64,000 nucleotides of DNA from Nymphaea colorata. Its lineage: Eukaryota > Streptophyta > Magnoliopsida > Nymphaeales > Nymphaeaceae. Shown here piece after piece: positions 35,153 through 47,238 of this stretch. The translations under genes and the position numbers were made by a program. The DNA lies in assembly GCF_008831285.2 (NCBI RefSeq), contig NC_045144.1, positions 16,929,616 through 16,993,615 on the forward strand, given 5' to 3'. Every line of letters starts with the position of its first letter. Position 1 is the first letter of the stretch. The notes beneath the pieces were generated by a model that saw only the letters and a list, made by a program, of their open reading frames with translations, did no database searches and was not told the origin of the DNA.

Positions 35153-36243
35153 ATGAATTCCTTGGTTCTTCTTCTCCTGATGCTACTCTTCAGTCATGGT
35201 ACTGAGATCTCCTATTATTTTTTTGTTATCTCACATTATTTGTTCCCCTTGTTTCTACTGTCCTAATCTCGAGTCCTGCCTATAGTTTTATGTGAATATA
35301 TTTTTCTTTCTTGTTCGCTTCAATCTTCACAAATAACTTCTCATTTTGTTTTCGTGTTCTGACATTTTTTCAGGATCATTCGTGATGGTGGTACACGGGC
35401 AGGTACTTTTCTACAATCTCAAATAAATGAATGCTGAGATTTTTCTTCCTTACCGTTGCTTCTTTCAACAGAATTACTTGATTACAATGCTACATGTATA
35501 TTAGTTCTTCTACCCTTAAATTGGCATTTCTATTTTTTCTGCTCTATTACTACTTGAAATTACAAATTCCATAGGCTGGTTTCTTTTTCCAATAGATCAA
35601 TACTACTTTATGTATATACCTTCCAATTTAACGTTTCGACTTGTTATTGAAAGAAATGATTGGTGCCCAAAAGTGTTTGAGATTCATGATTAAGTGAACT
35701 GGCTTAAAACTTCTAAGTGTCCATCTGTACCATACTCAATTCGATTCTGACCTGATCATCTCTAATGTATTTTGCTGTTACGGATTTGATCCATCTCTTG
35801 CACTCAGATCATTTGGTAAATAAGGTTTATAACTAATTAAGGGGAGTGTTTGATGAGCAGAATAGTTTTCGTCATGAAGAAACTCGCTATTCATATTGCC
35901 GGTTAGTTTAAACGGAAAAAGAAAATGCGTCCAAAGCCACTTAAAGATAATACACTTGAAAAGGAAAAATATAACACAGCTTGGTTGTGAACACAACCAC
36001 ACCTGGTGCATAGCGAGGCCTTCTACTGAAGAACCTATGCTTCAGAACAACATTGATTTCGCGTGCTCCAATGGCGTCAACTGCAGCGTGCTGGCTTCAG
36101 GGCAGGCCTGCTCTCTCCCAAACACCAAAATCAACCATGCCTCTGTTGTCATGAACCTCTACTAGAGTGCCAATGGTAGGCAACCCTACACTTGTAGCTT
36201 TGCCAATTATGGCCTCGTCACCACTGTCCACCCAAGTAAGCCT

Positions 36244-36283
<40 letters not shown>

Positions 36284-37117
36284 AAGTGAGCAGACCAACT
36301 TGAAATGTCAGGCATGTTAGCATTTGAAGTACCAAATATTTTTGCAATAAGTGAATTCCATGTAATTATTGGGCTAGTGTATTGTAGGCCCATGTTTTCA
36401 GGTTGTCGGTGTAAGGATCATTTGGTGAGCCGGCATATGTGAATGAAGAATTTTAGACATTATGGCTATCTTAATGTAAATATCCGATTAAGTGATTGCG
36501 TTTTGGGATATCACGTCATTTAATATGGTATGGGGTATTTTATAATATATAGATACCTGCATGCAATTATGAATTCTTTGATGGGTTGAATCTGTAATTG
36601 CTCATAATATAAAAGGGTAGTGGTCCTTGGGGTCGTGCAAGGGGTTAAAACATCGCTTTCTAGGGTTGTCTCTTCTTCATCTGAGAAAAACCACACGTGC
36701 TCCGCACAGGCCCTGGAAGATCCCACTACGATTTACCCACCAGTTGTTCAGATGGATTCAGATACGATTCCGCTACAGTTAAAGTATTGACTCAATGATT
36801 TATCATGAATAAGATCCTGTTTTAGGACATATTCTCTGTTTGTGTATGCGTGAGGAAATCTCCCCAACAGTAGAAATTTACTTTAAGCTCCTAATTGACA
36901 ACTTTTCCATTGAAAGAACACTTCTTATTAGGAAAATCATAAAATTTTATTTCTTTTTTTTTTTTGAATTATAAACAAAAGGTAGGCCTGCAATGGAAAT
37001 CTCCCTATTCCTTAGGTGGGAGTGAATTAGAAAACCCTTTCCCAGTAGGAGAAATTATCACGAAGAAGCTAATGCAGTTCATGTTTTGTAGGCGATGCCA
37101 GTTGTGTCTATCAGTAA
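35153..37117 (+). pseudogene. X8-domain gene copy, inactivated (unit 1)
   Basis: Exon equivalents: 35153-35198, 35374-35402, 35995-36235 and 37092-37117. An in-frame ATG also exists at 35135. Three lesions are visible relative to the intact copy at 3739-5475. The exon-3 acceptor, AACAG there, is AACAC here, with no AG. A TAG at 36163-36165 falls after MNLY in the X8 domain. The last exon reads SDASCVYQ in place of SYGSCVYP, losing the conserved Tyr-Gly. Intron 2 is shorter, and intron 3 carries a 460-bp solo LTR. A truncated X8 fragment might be made, but a full domain cannot. Confidence 0.85.
36410..36869 (+). mobile_element. Solo Copia LTR in X8 intron 3 (unit 1)
   Basis: 460 bp, TGTAAGGATCATTTGG...CCCCAACA, clearly related to but diverged from the LTR at 5509-5985. 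The left copy lacks it (CAGGTTATGGGAATTTACTT at 5245-5265 is the empty site). Flanks GTCGG and GTAGA match at 3 of 5, so the target duplication is eroded or the LTR arose by unequal recombination. Confidence 0.82.
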
Positions 37118-37399
37118 ATATGCTACAGCAGGAGAGAATGAAGTAGAATCCTCCATCAATAAGGGTTTCATTGTAGTGATGGAGCAGCCGCTGCTGCTAT
37201 CGGTCCCTCTATTTTTTAGAATTTTGGTTTAGGTCGACATGTGATAGCTTATGATTGGTCAGAGTAACACAAAATGCAGAGAAATAATTTTTTTATTGCT
37301 TCTACTTGATGCAGATATTTGAGCAACATTTTTTCTTGCTTTTTTACCGTTGATGTATCAGCATTTCCTTTAATGAAAAATTGCCAGGCAAAGCTTAAC

Positions 37400-37990
37400 C
37401 TTACTGATATCAGTAACTGTTCAAGAAACTAAACACCATAAAGAATTTAGAAAAAAAAGTAAGAAGACAAAAAGTAAGGTCGTTCATCCCTGTAGAATAT
37501 TCCATTCTAGAGGATGACTTCTCAATTCTACATATCAACACTGGAACAACACTAGAAATGAAATGATTCAGATAAACCATTCAAGCCAGATCCTCAAGCA
37601 AAATCCTTCTTCATGTCTCTCCTCTCCACCACAATGAACAGTTCTACAAATTTTTTCCACTTCTCATTTGTTAGAGGTCCAGGATACTGTCAGGTCCTTG
37701 GGATGAAAATATCCCTACCAACTTTTTAAAACCCACCATACCTAGGAAGATAAAATCAGAAGATTCTTTATATAAAGTCCTCTGCATTAATCTGCAAACT
37801 CATCATACTTGACAGGTACATGACAAGCATTTTCAGACCCATTTTTGCAGAATTCAATTTGATGAGTTCTGTTTGGTGCAACAGATCCTTGCTTTTCCAC
37901 AATTCTCTTGAACAGATTTTTCTGGAGAAGATGCTATTGAATTTGAAGTATCTATCCTTACAAATTAATGTTCATAGAGAACCAGAGCAT
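37400..37990 (-). pseudogene. Counterpart of the unidentified minus-strand gene remnant (unit 1)
   Basis: Aligns with 12180-12830, but the 87-codon frame is lost through a deletion (the section equivalent to about 12640-12735) and substitutions. No coding claim; listed as homologous sequence. Confidence 0.25.
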
Positions 37991-38160
37991 GTTAATTGCT
38001 CAAGGAGAAAGCACCAACAATCATGGTTAAGGGATTGTTTGTCAGCGGAAACACTTTGTGAGTTTTTCATGAATCTGCCTAAAAGTTTGTGGCATATTCA
38101 TTACACATAACTATTGTTCCGTGAACCTGCTCTAATATTTCGGGTGAAGAATATGTTCAC

Positions 38161-38865
38161 AAAAATGTAAGATTGCTAACTCATGACGGTTGACGACGGT
38201 TCCGAGCATTTATTTATAACAAAATAAGGGCATTTTATTTTTTTATGAAAAAGAAAATGTTTGGATCACCTAGTAAAGTGGGTAGGCTCACCAATTAAGT
38301 AATATTGTCCATCAAAAGTTACTTGGTTGTTGTTATATATATATAAATATATATATATTAAAATAAACCCATGGCTGTAGGTTTTTCTTTATATTTTGTG
38401 ATTTTAAAAACTGTTGTAAATAGTGCATTCAGGATGACAGTTCATTGGTCATAACTCTTTACACATGAAATCCATCATTTGTGATAGTTTTTATCATTGC
38501 AAAATATAAAAAAATCATCTAGTATATATATATATATATATAACTTATTTCTTTTTGTCAGATTTTGTGAAGAATAGGTAGTAAATTCAAATTCAGTTTG
38601 CAGTTAACTGAATTCAAATATGATTACCATTCAGGTGCACTTAATCAAATTTTAATCCAAGTGTGTAGAAATGTACAACGAGCTCAGATCAAGTCACATA
38701 TTCCTTGCTCAAGGTTGGGTCGAGCATTACGAGATGTACTCAGCTTGACTCGGTAAAGCTCATGTCACTTGATTCATATTTTGTATGCACAAACAATCTT
38801 CTCTATGATCCACACATGTTATAAATTTTGTAATAACAGGCTATCAATTACATAAATTAGCTATT
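38161..38865. other. Spacer before the unit junction (unit 1)
   Basis: AT-rich with (AT)n tracts near 38334-38360 and 38523-38542. No gene recognised. Confidence 0.5.
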
Positions 38866-39006
38866 GAGGACGCCATGAACAACAACACTGTAGACACTGA
38901 GGGCAAGAACATTGGGCATAACGAGCATAAGCCAAACTCCAACTCTAGATACACATTACAAATTACAATGAGAGGGGGACAAAATGATTGTGAAGAGAAG
39001 TCACAA
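38866..39006 (-). pseudogene. STIG1 3'-flank relic at unit 1/2 junction
   Basis: Aligns with 28449-28590 in the same orientation (CAACACTGTAGACACTGAGG, then CACATTACAAATTACAATGA, then ACAAAATGATTGTGAAGAGA), with substitutions. It stops abruptly where the Gypsy sequence of the next unit begins. The coding part of this STIG1 copy is absent, so it is the stump of a lost older gene. Confidence 0.75.
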
Positions 39007-39007
39007 A

Positions 39008-39737
39008 GAACTTGGTGAAACATATTCCCAATATGTCAACCCTGCTTCACTATCTAGAAGTGTTGCAGACAAGTAAAAAAACTCTATGGTGACTTGCACC
39101 ACGGGTCTTATCTTCTTCAACAATGGAGAACACGTAATGGATTTTCGCACAGCTCGCCTCTTCAGAAAATGGGAGCATGTCAAAGTCCGTCACATATCCA
39201 TAGCAATGGCAGCCGTAGCATTCCTTTACAGAGGGCTGACCAAATTCTCAATTAGGGATGCAGACTCGATAGAAGGATGTGTCTTCGCACTACAAGCATG
39301 GTTCTACAAACACGTGAGGCTACAATCATGTCATTTTCAAAACACCAATGGCCAGTTATCTAGTATGGAGCACTACCGTAGGAAGTGGATGACTCAACCA
39401 TCATTTGGGACTTCTTTGGTAAAGAAGTCATCAAGTTAATATATACCTACAACCCAGTTAGAGGAAGTCTTCTATTAGGACCATTTTTCGTAGTTGAATA
39501 CCATCCAGAGCGTTGCCTCGAACAATTCTCACTGTGTCAAAGGAAAGCCTATCCAATTGAGTCAGAAGGAGCCATCATAGAGTGTGAATTGGATAACGAA
39601 GAGTGGTCCGAGTTATACACCTATGCCCAATAATGTTGGAAATGATTTGCTCACTTTTATCTTGTCTTTGGTCCGAGAATGAGTCCCGAATATGTAAAAT
39701 GGTGGGATGAAGTCCCCCCATCTATCCTTCTGTCCTA
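39008..39737 (+). pseudogene. PMD/DUF7745-like ORF, 3' half only (unit 2)
   Basis: Starts mid-ORF at the array breakpoint. The premature stop after FALQA in unit 1 is Trp here (a 117-codon frame, 39086-39439), so this segment is slightly less damaged. The frameshift before the TIIWDFF segment remains. There is no promoter or start. Confidence 0.65.
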
Positions 39738-39963
39738 GATTATCATCTCTAGTTAATCAAGCCAGGTTTTGTCAAGTTGTGTTGAACTTTGTCAAGCCTT
39801 GTCAATCTCATCTTTCTTTCAATATGAAATCAAAATTTGTCGTTTTCTCCTTTATACAAATTATCTCTCATCAATTCAAATCCTAACATTTTCAATTTTT
39901 CTTCTTACAAGGTGAACATCTGCTTTATGGTCGAGACCAGAAGCCAACAAAGGAAAGATTGAA

Positions 39964-41339
39964 ATGAAGTTAGAGCAATCTTTTATGGGAGATAAGGGAG
40001 AAGAATCTTCCTCAGAAATACCTCCCACGATAGAAGCGAATGATCCAAAATTTAAAGAATACAGAAGATTTCGAAAATACATGATTATGTTCAATGAAGA
40101 ACAAGCCCAGGCAGAGAGGACCAAAAAAAAGGGAAGACAACAAAGAAATATTCATCGAGCAGTTCCGACTCTTCTGAAGGCACTGCCATAGAATCCAGTA
40201 GTGAGGATGAACCAAAGACTCCCAAGATAAAGAACAAAGGAGAATCATAGAAAAAAAAAATTCAGGAAGTTGAAAAAAAGTTGAACGCAGTTCAACTCAA
40301 AGGAAAGAACTAAAGGAATTTCACCTGCGAAGATTTCTATGAAAGTTTTGAAAATGACAAGTATATAAAAAATTTACCTAAAAAATTTATAAAATTTGAT
40401 GGCCATGGAGACCCAAAGGCACATTTGGCTATATTATTTGCAGAATGCTATAAATTTCACTACAATCATAGAGCTCTCTTTCAATGCTTCCCAAGGTGGT
40501 TAGAGGGAATTACAACACAGCGGTACCAGAAGCGTATCAATCCAGTTGAATTGAAAAATTTTGACAAATTAATTAACCTTTTCATCGAAAGGTTCATCCA
40601 GAATGTCGAAACTGCACCAACAATCACCACGCTTTGTTTTCTCAAACAAAGGCCAAGTGAAAAGGTGAGGTACTTTATTCAAAGATGGAGGTCTTCCAGC
40701 AACAAGATGAGGGACCCAATCTCTGAATCCCACGCACTGGGACTGATCGTGAACAATTTGACACAACCACTGAGGAGCCTCATTTATAATGCTCCAATCA
40801 AGTCTTTTATCGATCTCACCGAGAGAGCAAAATGCATTGAAGCAGTAATTGAAAATCAAACTTTTGATGTTGTCATCCCGGTAAAGGTTAGGGAAGTTAC
40901 AAAGCAGAACAACGGGAGTCAAAATGCTCCGGCCAACATCATAGCCGATGCCGCCACCTTCAAAAAAGAAAGGGCAGAGTATCCCAAGAATAAAGGGGTA
41001 ACAGACAAAGCTAGTAGCAGTAGCAACGGAACTAAAAACAAACATCCTAGATGAGGATACGATATAAAATTCACTCAATTACAGCAAACTTAAAAAGAAG
41101 TCATGCACATGTTGATTGAAAGAGGCACTCTGTTTTTTCCGAAAGTTTTCAACCCCTCACCAATGATGGGGAAAAACAAAGAACAATTATGCAAATTTCA
41201 TCGTGCACCAGGACATGATACAGAAGATTGCCTTGTACTAAAAAATATTGTGCAATATGTACTCAACAAAGAAATCATCAAGGAGGTCAGTGAATAACCG
41301 GAAATCCTCAAAAACCCTTTTCCTAAACATGGAAAATGA
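39964..41339 (+). pseudogene. Gypsy gag (unit 2)
   Basis: Same domain order as 23057-24430, main frame open from 40314. It has three in-frame stops: TGA 41052-41054, a TAA replacing TAT near 41092, and TAA near 41295. The last two are absent from unit 1. Confidence 0.78.
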
Positions 41340-41547
41340 ACAATTTCAATGGTCAAGTTTTCAACAAATCTTCAAGTCGTGGTGGCAAACAAAAGGGATA
41401 CAGCATCCCTGGATTTCTTTGGGTTACTCTCCAAACATGATAAAGGATCTGTCAATGTACAAACTGGGTCGGGCAAACAAGACAGTTAGACAGAGATCGA
41501 TCAAAAGTCACAAATATGGGATCCTAAACCTTTGGAATCCATTTTAA

Positions 41548-42400
41548 GGAATTAGATTCCTTACCTCAAGTCAAGAAAGAAGAATTTAGCCCTAACAGGT
41601 GGAATGAATGGGCTTTTGGACTATATGAAAATGGTCCGATCGCCCAATTGGAGGCACGTCACATAATGATGCCTTACGCATAGTGGTAGAAACAAGGGAC
41701 ACTAGAGTTTCTCATGTTCTAATCGATGGTGGAGCAAGCGTGAATATTTGTCTACAGCAGACATCTTATACATTAGGCATAAGGTAAACCGACTATACTC
41801 CATCATCAATTTTCATCCATGGATATGATTGAACAGGACAACCTTGCATAGGATGTATATGTTTGGATCTGAATATCTCTGATACGTATCATTGGGTTTT
41901 ATTCCATGTGGTGGATATAGAACCCTCATTCAATTTATTGCTTGGTGGACCATAAATCCATGCTACCATGCTACCAATGCGGTTCCTTCCACTCTACATC
42001 AGTGCGTCGAATGGACTCACAACAGTAATACTTTAACGATCTATGCAGAGGATAGACAAAATCGTCTTGTGCATCCAATGATTCTAGTACCAATATATAC
42101 AATCAAGGTATCTAGTATTCGTGTCTGCAGAGAAGAAGAAATATCTCAAGGATTTAGCAAATTGGCCATTTAGAAACCAAAGAAACAAATGTGGGTGAAA
42201 AATGATACCAAGCTACAAACAAGTTACAAAAGTCATCCATTGTTCAAAAATTTTTGCTAGAATGAGAAAGGATTGGATTTGCTCATGCGCCATGGCTACC
42301 AGCCATTCACTGACCTTGGCAAACATAAAATGGAATCTTGGAACCAATTACCTTGATAGGACAACGAGAAACTCAAGCCTTGGGATGTCAAAGTTATGAA
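41548..42400 (+). pseudogene. Gypsy protease region (unit 2)
   Basis: The active-site loop LIDGGASVNI is present near 41720-41750. 19 bp just upstream (between GATCGC and CCAATTGG, near 41643) are missing relative to unit 1, shifting the frame. Confidence 0.72.
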
Positions 42401-42611
42401 AAAGTGGATGCTGAGGAAGAAATCAACCCAGTACCTTTTGTCAAGAGCAACCACATAGGCGGATGTTCACCATCATTCTGAATCAACAAATCTGTTATCA
42501 TTTTGTCATCGTTTTGTCATTTTGTAGTCATTGTACTCCAATAGACCAAGTGTCTTTATTTTGTAATACCTTCAAATTTGCAATGACATATGCAATTTAC
42601 TTCCATATAAA

Positions 42612-43111
42612 ATGTCTCAAATCTCATATAACCTCTTTATAATCTTTAGGATGGCACCTGAGGATCAAACACCAAGAGCCTTCAAGGAGGTAAATCCAGA
42701 ACTCACTGAATCAGAATGTCAAGAGTTCATCCAAATAAGAAAGCAAGATCAACCGTCACCTTTGATTAATGATCCAATTGAGGAAATTAACATTGGCACG
42801 AAAGAGAATCCAAAGATTTTGCAAATCAAAACAAGTCTCTCAGCAGAAAAAAGAAAAGAGTTGAAAGACTTCCTCAAAGAGCATCAAGTAGCCTTTGCAT
42901 GGACTTATGAGGATATGCCAGGACTCAATACAAAATTAGTAAAGCATCGACTACCATTGAAACCAAAATGCAAGCCAATCAAACAAAAATTGACGAAACT
43001 AGACCCACGTCTTAAATGACAGGTTAAGGAAGGTCTAAAAGACCTACTAAAGGTAGTCTTCATCCGAACAATTGACTATCATGAATGGTTAGCAAACATT
43101 GTGGTCCTAGT
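42612..43111 (+). pseudogene. Gypsy RT N-terminus (unit 2)
   Basis: Open for 135 codons (42612-43019), with EDMPGLNTKLVKHRLPLKP intact, unlike unit 1. It ends at the same block-B junction, TGTTTGAATC. Confidence 0.8.
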
Positions 43112-44464
43112 TGTTTGAATCACCAATCATCATGAATCACATGACTGGTTTTGCCAAAGTGGTCGATAGAATGCGTATTGACAACTAGATGAAAGACTTT
43201 CATGGTTGGTCGACTTATGTTTCTTAAATTTTTTCATTGGTACTAGTTGGGAAGCTGAAAGTCTTACCCTTCCCCATCCCCAATTGCACGTGATTGCTTT
43301 CGGTGGTTTGGGATCAGCGTCGAGGCCTGCGCATCGGGCTGGCGCGGCCCGACTCCCGAAAATCGAGTTCAGGCCCGAGTCGAAACCCCACATCCAAGCT
43401 AGTGCCCAGTTTGGTTAAAACAAAATGAAAATTAATATAAAATAAAAAATTTTAAATATAAAAATATATTTTTAATAATAAAATATATATCATTATTAAA
43501 TACAAATTATATTAAAAAATCAATTGGGCCCGATGCACAAGCTTAGTCCTGTTGTGCTTTTCATTGGTACTAGAGATTAAGGCGGAATTTGGTTGACATC
43601 CTTCTCTAACCCATTTTTGTAAAAACTAGCTTTTAAGAAAACCAAGTTTTTTAATAAGTTTTAGAAACTTTGTTTTTATGTTTGGTGACACATCCAAAAC
43701 TTGATTTTGAATAGCTTATGGGGGGATCAGGATTCTCACACTCTTTTACAAACCCAGGTTTTCTTAAAAGTGTGTTTTCTTCAAACCAGTTTTGATGTTC
43801 TTTATAGTCCCTTTACCCATTTCAATCTCCACAGCCATCAAATGAGTCTTCTATAACGAAAACAGTTCCAACTTAATTATTCGGGTGTGAGATATTAAGT
43901 TTGGAGCACACATCGGACCTATCAAGTTATCATCTCATGGAGATGCAACATGGATGGTCAATGGATCGTGGATAACTCATCAGTGACCCATTTTGAAGAC
44001 AGAATCTGCAGAAAGAAAAAAAAAAAGAAAAAAAGAAAACAGGCCATATGCATGAGTGCCACGAAGGCAAAACGTCAAGAACATGGGGAATGGGGACTAA
44101 AATATGGGCTGCTTGCAGCCCGTATATATCGCGTGTCCCATTTTTCCAGGAATGCCATGGCGGAACGTTCTGTCCTCGCTTATTCTCTCCAAGATAGCAG
44201 ATAGTAGCTCCCAGCTCCGTGGGACCGTGGGTACCATTAGTACGCAACAAAAATAAGAGAAGTAAATGTCAAAATTATATTAAATTTTGTAGAAAATGTG
44301 ATATTGATAAATAAAATTTATATACGTCGATATGAGATGAAAAAAAAAGTTATTTGTTTGTTCTCAGCTTAGCTCGGTAAAAAGTTTGTGCCTCTCTAAA
44401 TCCTTTAATTTGGATATTTTTTAAAAATTCTTTATCATGTATACTTATATTGGATCTATTATGA
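43112..44464. repeat. Block-B 5' fragment (unit 2)
   Basis: Near-identical to 26221-27573; non-coding. Confidence 0.75.
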
Positions 44465-45340
44465 AGCCTGACATTTAGAGAGCAATTTAATTCATTTGGA
44501 AACTTTTAATTTTTTTTGAAGCTGGTGAAAAATTTTCCTTTAGGTAATTGGCGTTTAGAATTGTTTACAATAAAAATAGAAGTTTGGCATTAGCAAATTT
44601 AGATGCTTTAACAAATCTTAGATTTCAAACTTTTCCGGTTTTCATTTCCGCTACCTTTTTTTTCCATATAGCCTTTAATTTCCTTTAACGTTTTTCAGGT
44701 CATTTCATAGTAATTATTGTGTAATTTTGTCGTTATTTCTGGTTATTTTCATACTTTCCCTATATAATATTAAATTTACACCGTAGACGGTAGACAATTT
44801 ATTTCCAACTCACATTTGGGTTTGCGTAACTGTTAAACATTTGCAATGAAGAAACATTTGAGTTAAATATATGCATATGAACTTTGGCGACATAAAAATT
44901 TTTCATTAGAGAGGACAAACAAAGTTTTAACAAGGGCTACAATATAACTTTTTAAGATTTTATATAACCTAAATGATTTTTTTTTGTTAAATTACATGTA
45001 TTTTTTTTTTTTAAACTGTAGGGGACATCATGGCAACCCTGAATATGAACCTAGCCAAACCATATGATGGGAGTATCCAATGGCACATGCTCATGTAGGC
45101 TTTGCAGATTTACATACTAATCCTTCATTGTAATTTAATTAGTAATTCATTTATTTATATATTGGTGCCCCTCAACTATTAACTTTTTAAAGGTTCTGTG
45201 CTTCAATCAGAAATTTCGACCACCACCTTTAGATGTAGTAGGGTTCGACTAAAGCCTTTCTTCCGAGAAGATGCTTTGAAGGGGAAGGCAAGCAACTGGC
45301 ATAATCCTTTCGACCCCAACTTCTTCTCACACTGTGAGAA
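44465..45340. other. AT-rich spacer 3' of STIG1 (unit 2)
   Basis: Copy of 27574-28440; no gene seen. Poly-T lengths differ slightly from unit 1. Confidence 0.5.
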
Positions 45341-45689
45341 GCGCCGAACACCAACACTGTAGACACTGAGGAAAGAACATTGGGCGTACTGTTCATAAAC
45401 CAAACTCCAACTGTAGATTCACATTACAAATTACAATGAGAGAAGGAGACAAAATGATTGTGAAGAGAAGTCGCAGAGAAATAGGAATGGAAAGGAATGC
45501 AAAACGAAATACAAACAAACAAACAAACAAAAGGAGGCATCTTAAACGAAGGCAATACAGTATAACGTAAACTAAGTATGCAAGTTGAAACTGAAAAAGA
45601 GAGAGAGAGGTGGCACAATGTAGCACCACATTTTAATGCCAATAACATTCAAGGGGAGCAGTGCTTCGTAAACATCACCGCAGCAAGCA

Positions 45690-46160
45690 CTAAGCGTAGC
45701 CACACATGCCATATAGGCAGTAGGACCCCTTACGGCACTTGTTCCCGCATCTCCCGCAGTTCTTTCTGTCGAACGCCAGATTCACGCACCTCCCCTTGCA
45801 GCACGTCTTCGTGAACCTGCACCTCCTCCCACATTTGCCGCAGTTGAGGCGATCGGTCTTCCGATCCACGCACTTCTTGTGGCAGCAGTCAGGGCCAGGG
45901 CTTCCCTTCAGTTTGCAGATCTTCCGTTTTTTGTCGCACCTTTGCGGCTTCCAGGATCTGGCCAGGTACCGGCGCAGTCCGAGCGACGGCAGGTCGCCAG
46001 AGTAAGGCTCCTCCTCGGCGGTGGGGTCCTCACTGCCGCCAACTACACCTTCCTCTGGTTCCTCGTGTTCTTCGGTTGCGGCTGGGAGTGTCGTGGATGC
46101 GACCACCAAAATGAGAGCCCCGATGACTGCTGCTGTTAGGAGTAACCGTGGTGCGGCCAT
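45690..46160 (-). CDS. STIG1: STIG1-like cysteine-rich secreted protein (unit 2)
   Basis: The predicted 156-residue protein is identical to the unit 1 copy, with signal peptide, acidic pro-region, 16-cysteine Stig1 domain and terminal CGYA. The nucleotide sequence also looks identical by eye. Promoter, leader and 3' flank are copied too, so both genes would be expected to be regulated alike. Expression of this copy cannot be distinguished from unit 1 by coding sequence. Confidence 0.93.
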   Translation of the reverse strand: MAAPRLLLTAAVIGALILVVASTTLPAATEEHEEPEEGVVGGSEDPTAEEEPYSGDLPSLGLRRYLARSWKPQRCDKKRKICKLKGSPGPDCCHKKCVDRKTDRLNCGKCGRRCRFTKTCCKGRCVNLAFDRKNCGRCGNKCRKGSYCLYGMCGYA

Positions 46161-46254
46161 GGTGGTGGCGGCGGAGGCGGAGGTGGTGGTGGTCGTACGG
46201 CTAATGATGGAAGCAAGAGGTGGATTGAGAGGGAAAGAAATGAGATGATGTTGG

Positions 46255-46262
46255 TTTTATAG
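46255..46262 (-). promoter_or_regulatory. TATA box of STIG1 (unit 2)
   Basis: CTATAAAA on the minus strand at the same distance from the ATG as in unit 1. Confidence 0.7.
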
Positions 46263-47238
46263 AGAATTAGCCAGTACTGCTTGGGCTCTTAGTTGCCGGC
46301 ATGACTGGGCTTGAGTTTGCCAGTCAGGCTTAGCTCATAGCGACTTGGTCTATGCAAGATAATTAATGATTGTTATAATGAAATAGACCGAGTCTAAATC
46401 GTCATGCGTAATCACACACTGAGTCCAACATTCACAATCAATGGAATGTGAAGTCACGTATGATTAGTTGTAAAAACAACGTATTAGTTTCAGTAAGTCA
46501 TTATATAAAACCTACTTATTCAGCCTTCATGTTTACCAAACGTACTGGATTAATCACAATTAATTAACACAAATTCATTTAAAATATAAATGTAAATGAC
46601 AATTAAAAAAATATTAGTAACGTAGAATGGATTTAATTAAAAATTTTTGTATTAAACCATTGTATTTGCAAATCCAGTAGCGTGTTCTAATATTTCTTTT
46701 AACAGAGAACCTATCAATTGAAACCATTGTATGTGGGCACTATAACTTTGTGTCCTAAGTGGTGGAGCATGGCATCATGTTTAAGAATGCATCAGTGACC
46801 GCTATGATCCTTATTTCTAGGCATTGGTTGTTAACTTCACCAATAAAGAACCACTACTGAAACAGCCTGTTTAACCATGGGCTTACTACAAGTAATATTG
46901 AGAGGAAGGTGGTTACAAGATAATTTTATTCCATAAAAATTACGAGCACACCCCCAAAAGCCTAGTGAATTATGTTTTGCCACAAAAACACAAAAACAGA
47001 TTATGTCTACATTCTAGGGAGAGAGAGAGAGAGAACAAAGTTACTGGAGAAAATTTACTCTACCTCTTCGTGTGGACATAATAATAAGTCAAGGTTTGTC
47101 CACACACAGAGCAAGGAAAAAAGAAAAAGGCATGGAATAAATCACAATTGATTCTTTCAATTAACATTGAACTTTTATTCTTTCTAGTAATTAAATCAAT
47201 ATTGGGATGAGAGATGGCGTATCGCTGTTAAATTTTTA
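46263..47238. other. STIG1 upstream region and spacer (unit 2)
   Basis: Copy of 29372-30345; non-coding. Confidence 0.5.

Larger units (their letters stand above)
31928..38160. repeat. Block B (unit 1)
   Basis: Collinear with 1-5508 plus 11898-13060 of the left copy, without the Copia element. It carries the MITE, the X8 pseudogene and a solo LTR. The spacer 32664-35046 holds no gene. Confidence 0.82.
22101..39007. repeat. Tandem array unit 1, 16,907 bp
   Basis: The start is set where GAACTTGGTGAAACATATTC at 22101 realigns with 39008. Contents in order: PMD 3' half, gag, protease, RT start, block-B fragment, STIG1 gene (minus), block A, block B with X8 pseudogene and solo LTR, and STIG1 3' relic. 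It differs from unit 2 by scattered substitutions, the 19-bp protease-region difference and homopolymer lengths. Confidence 0.93.

Noticed and set aside
40569-41078. 169-codon minus-strand ORF (also 57458-57967)
   Set aside because: It lies antisense to gag, which has recognisable domains on the plus strand; it is a shadow frame, and the unit 1 version is shorter.
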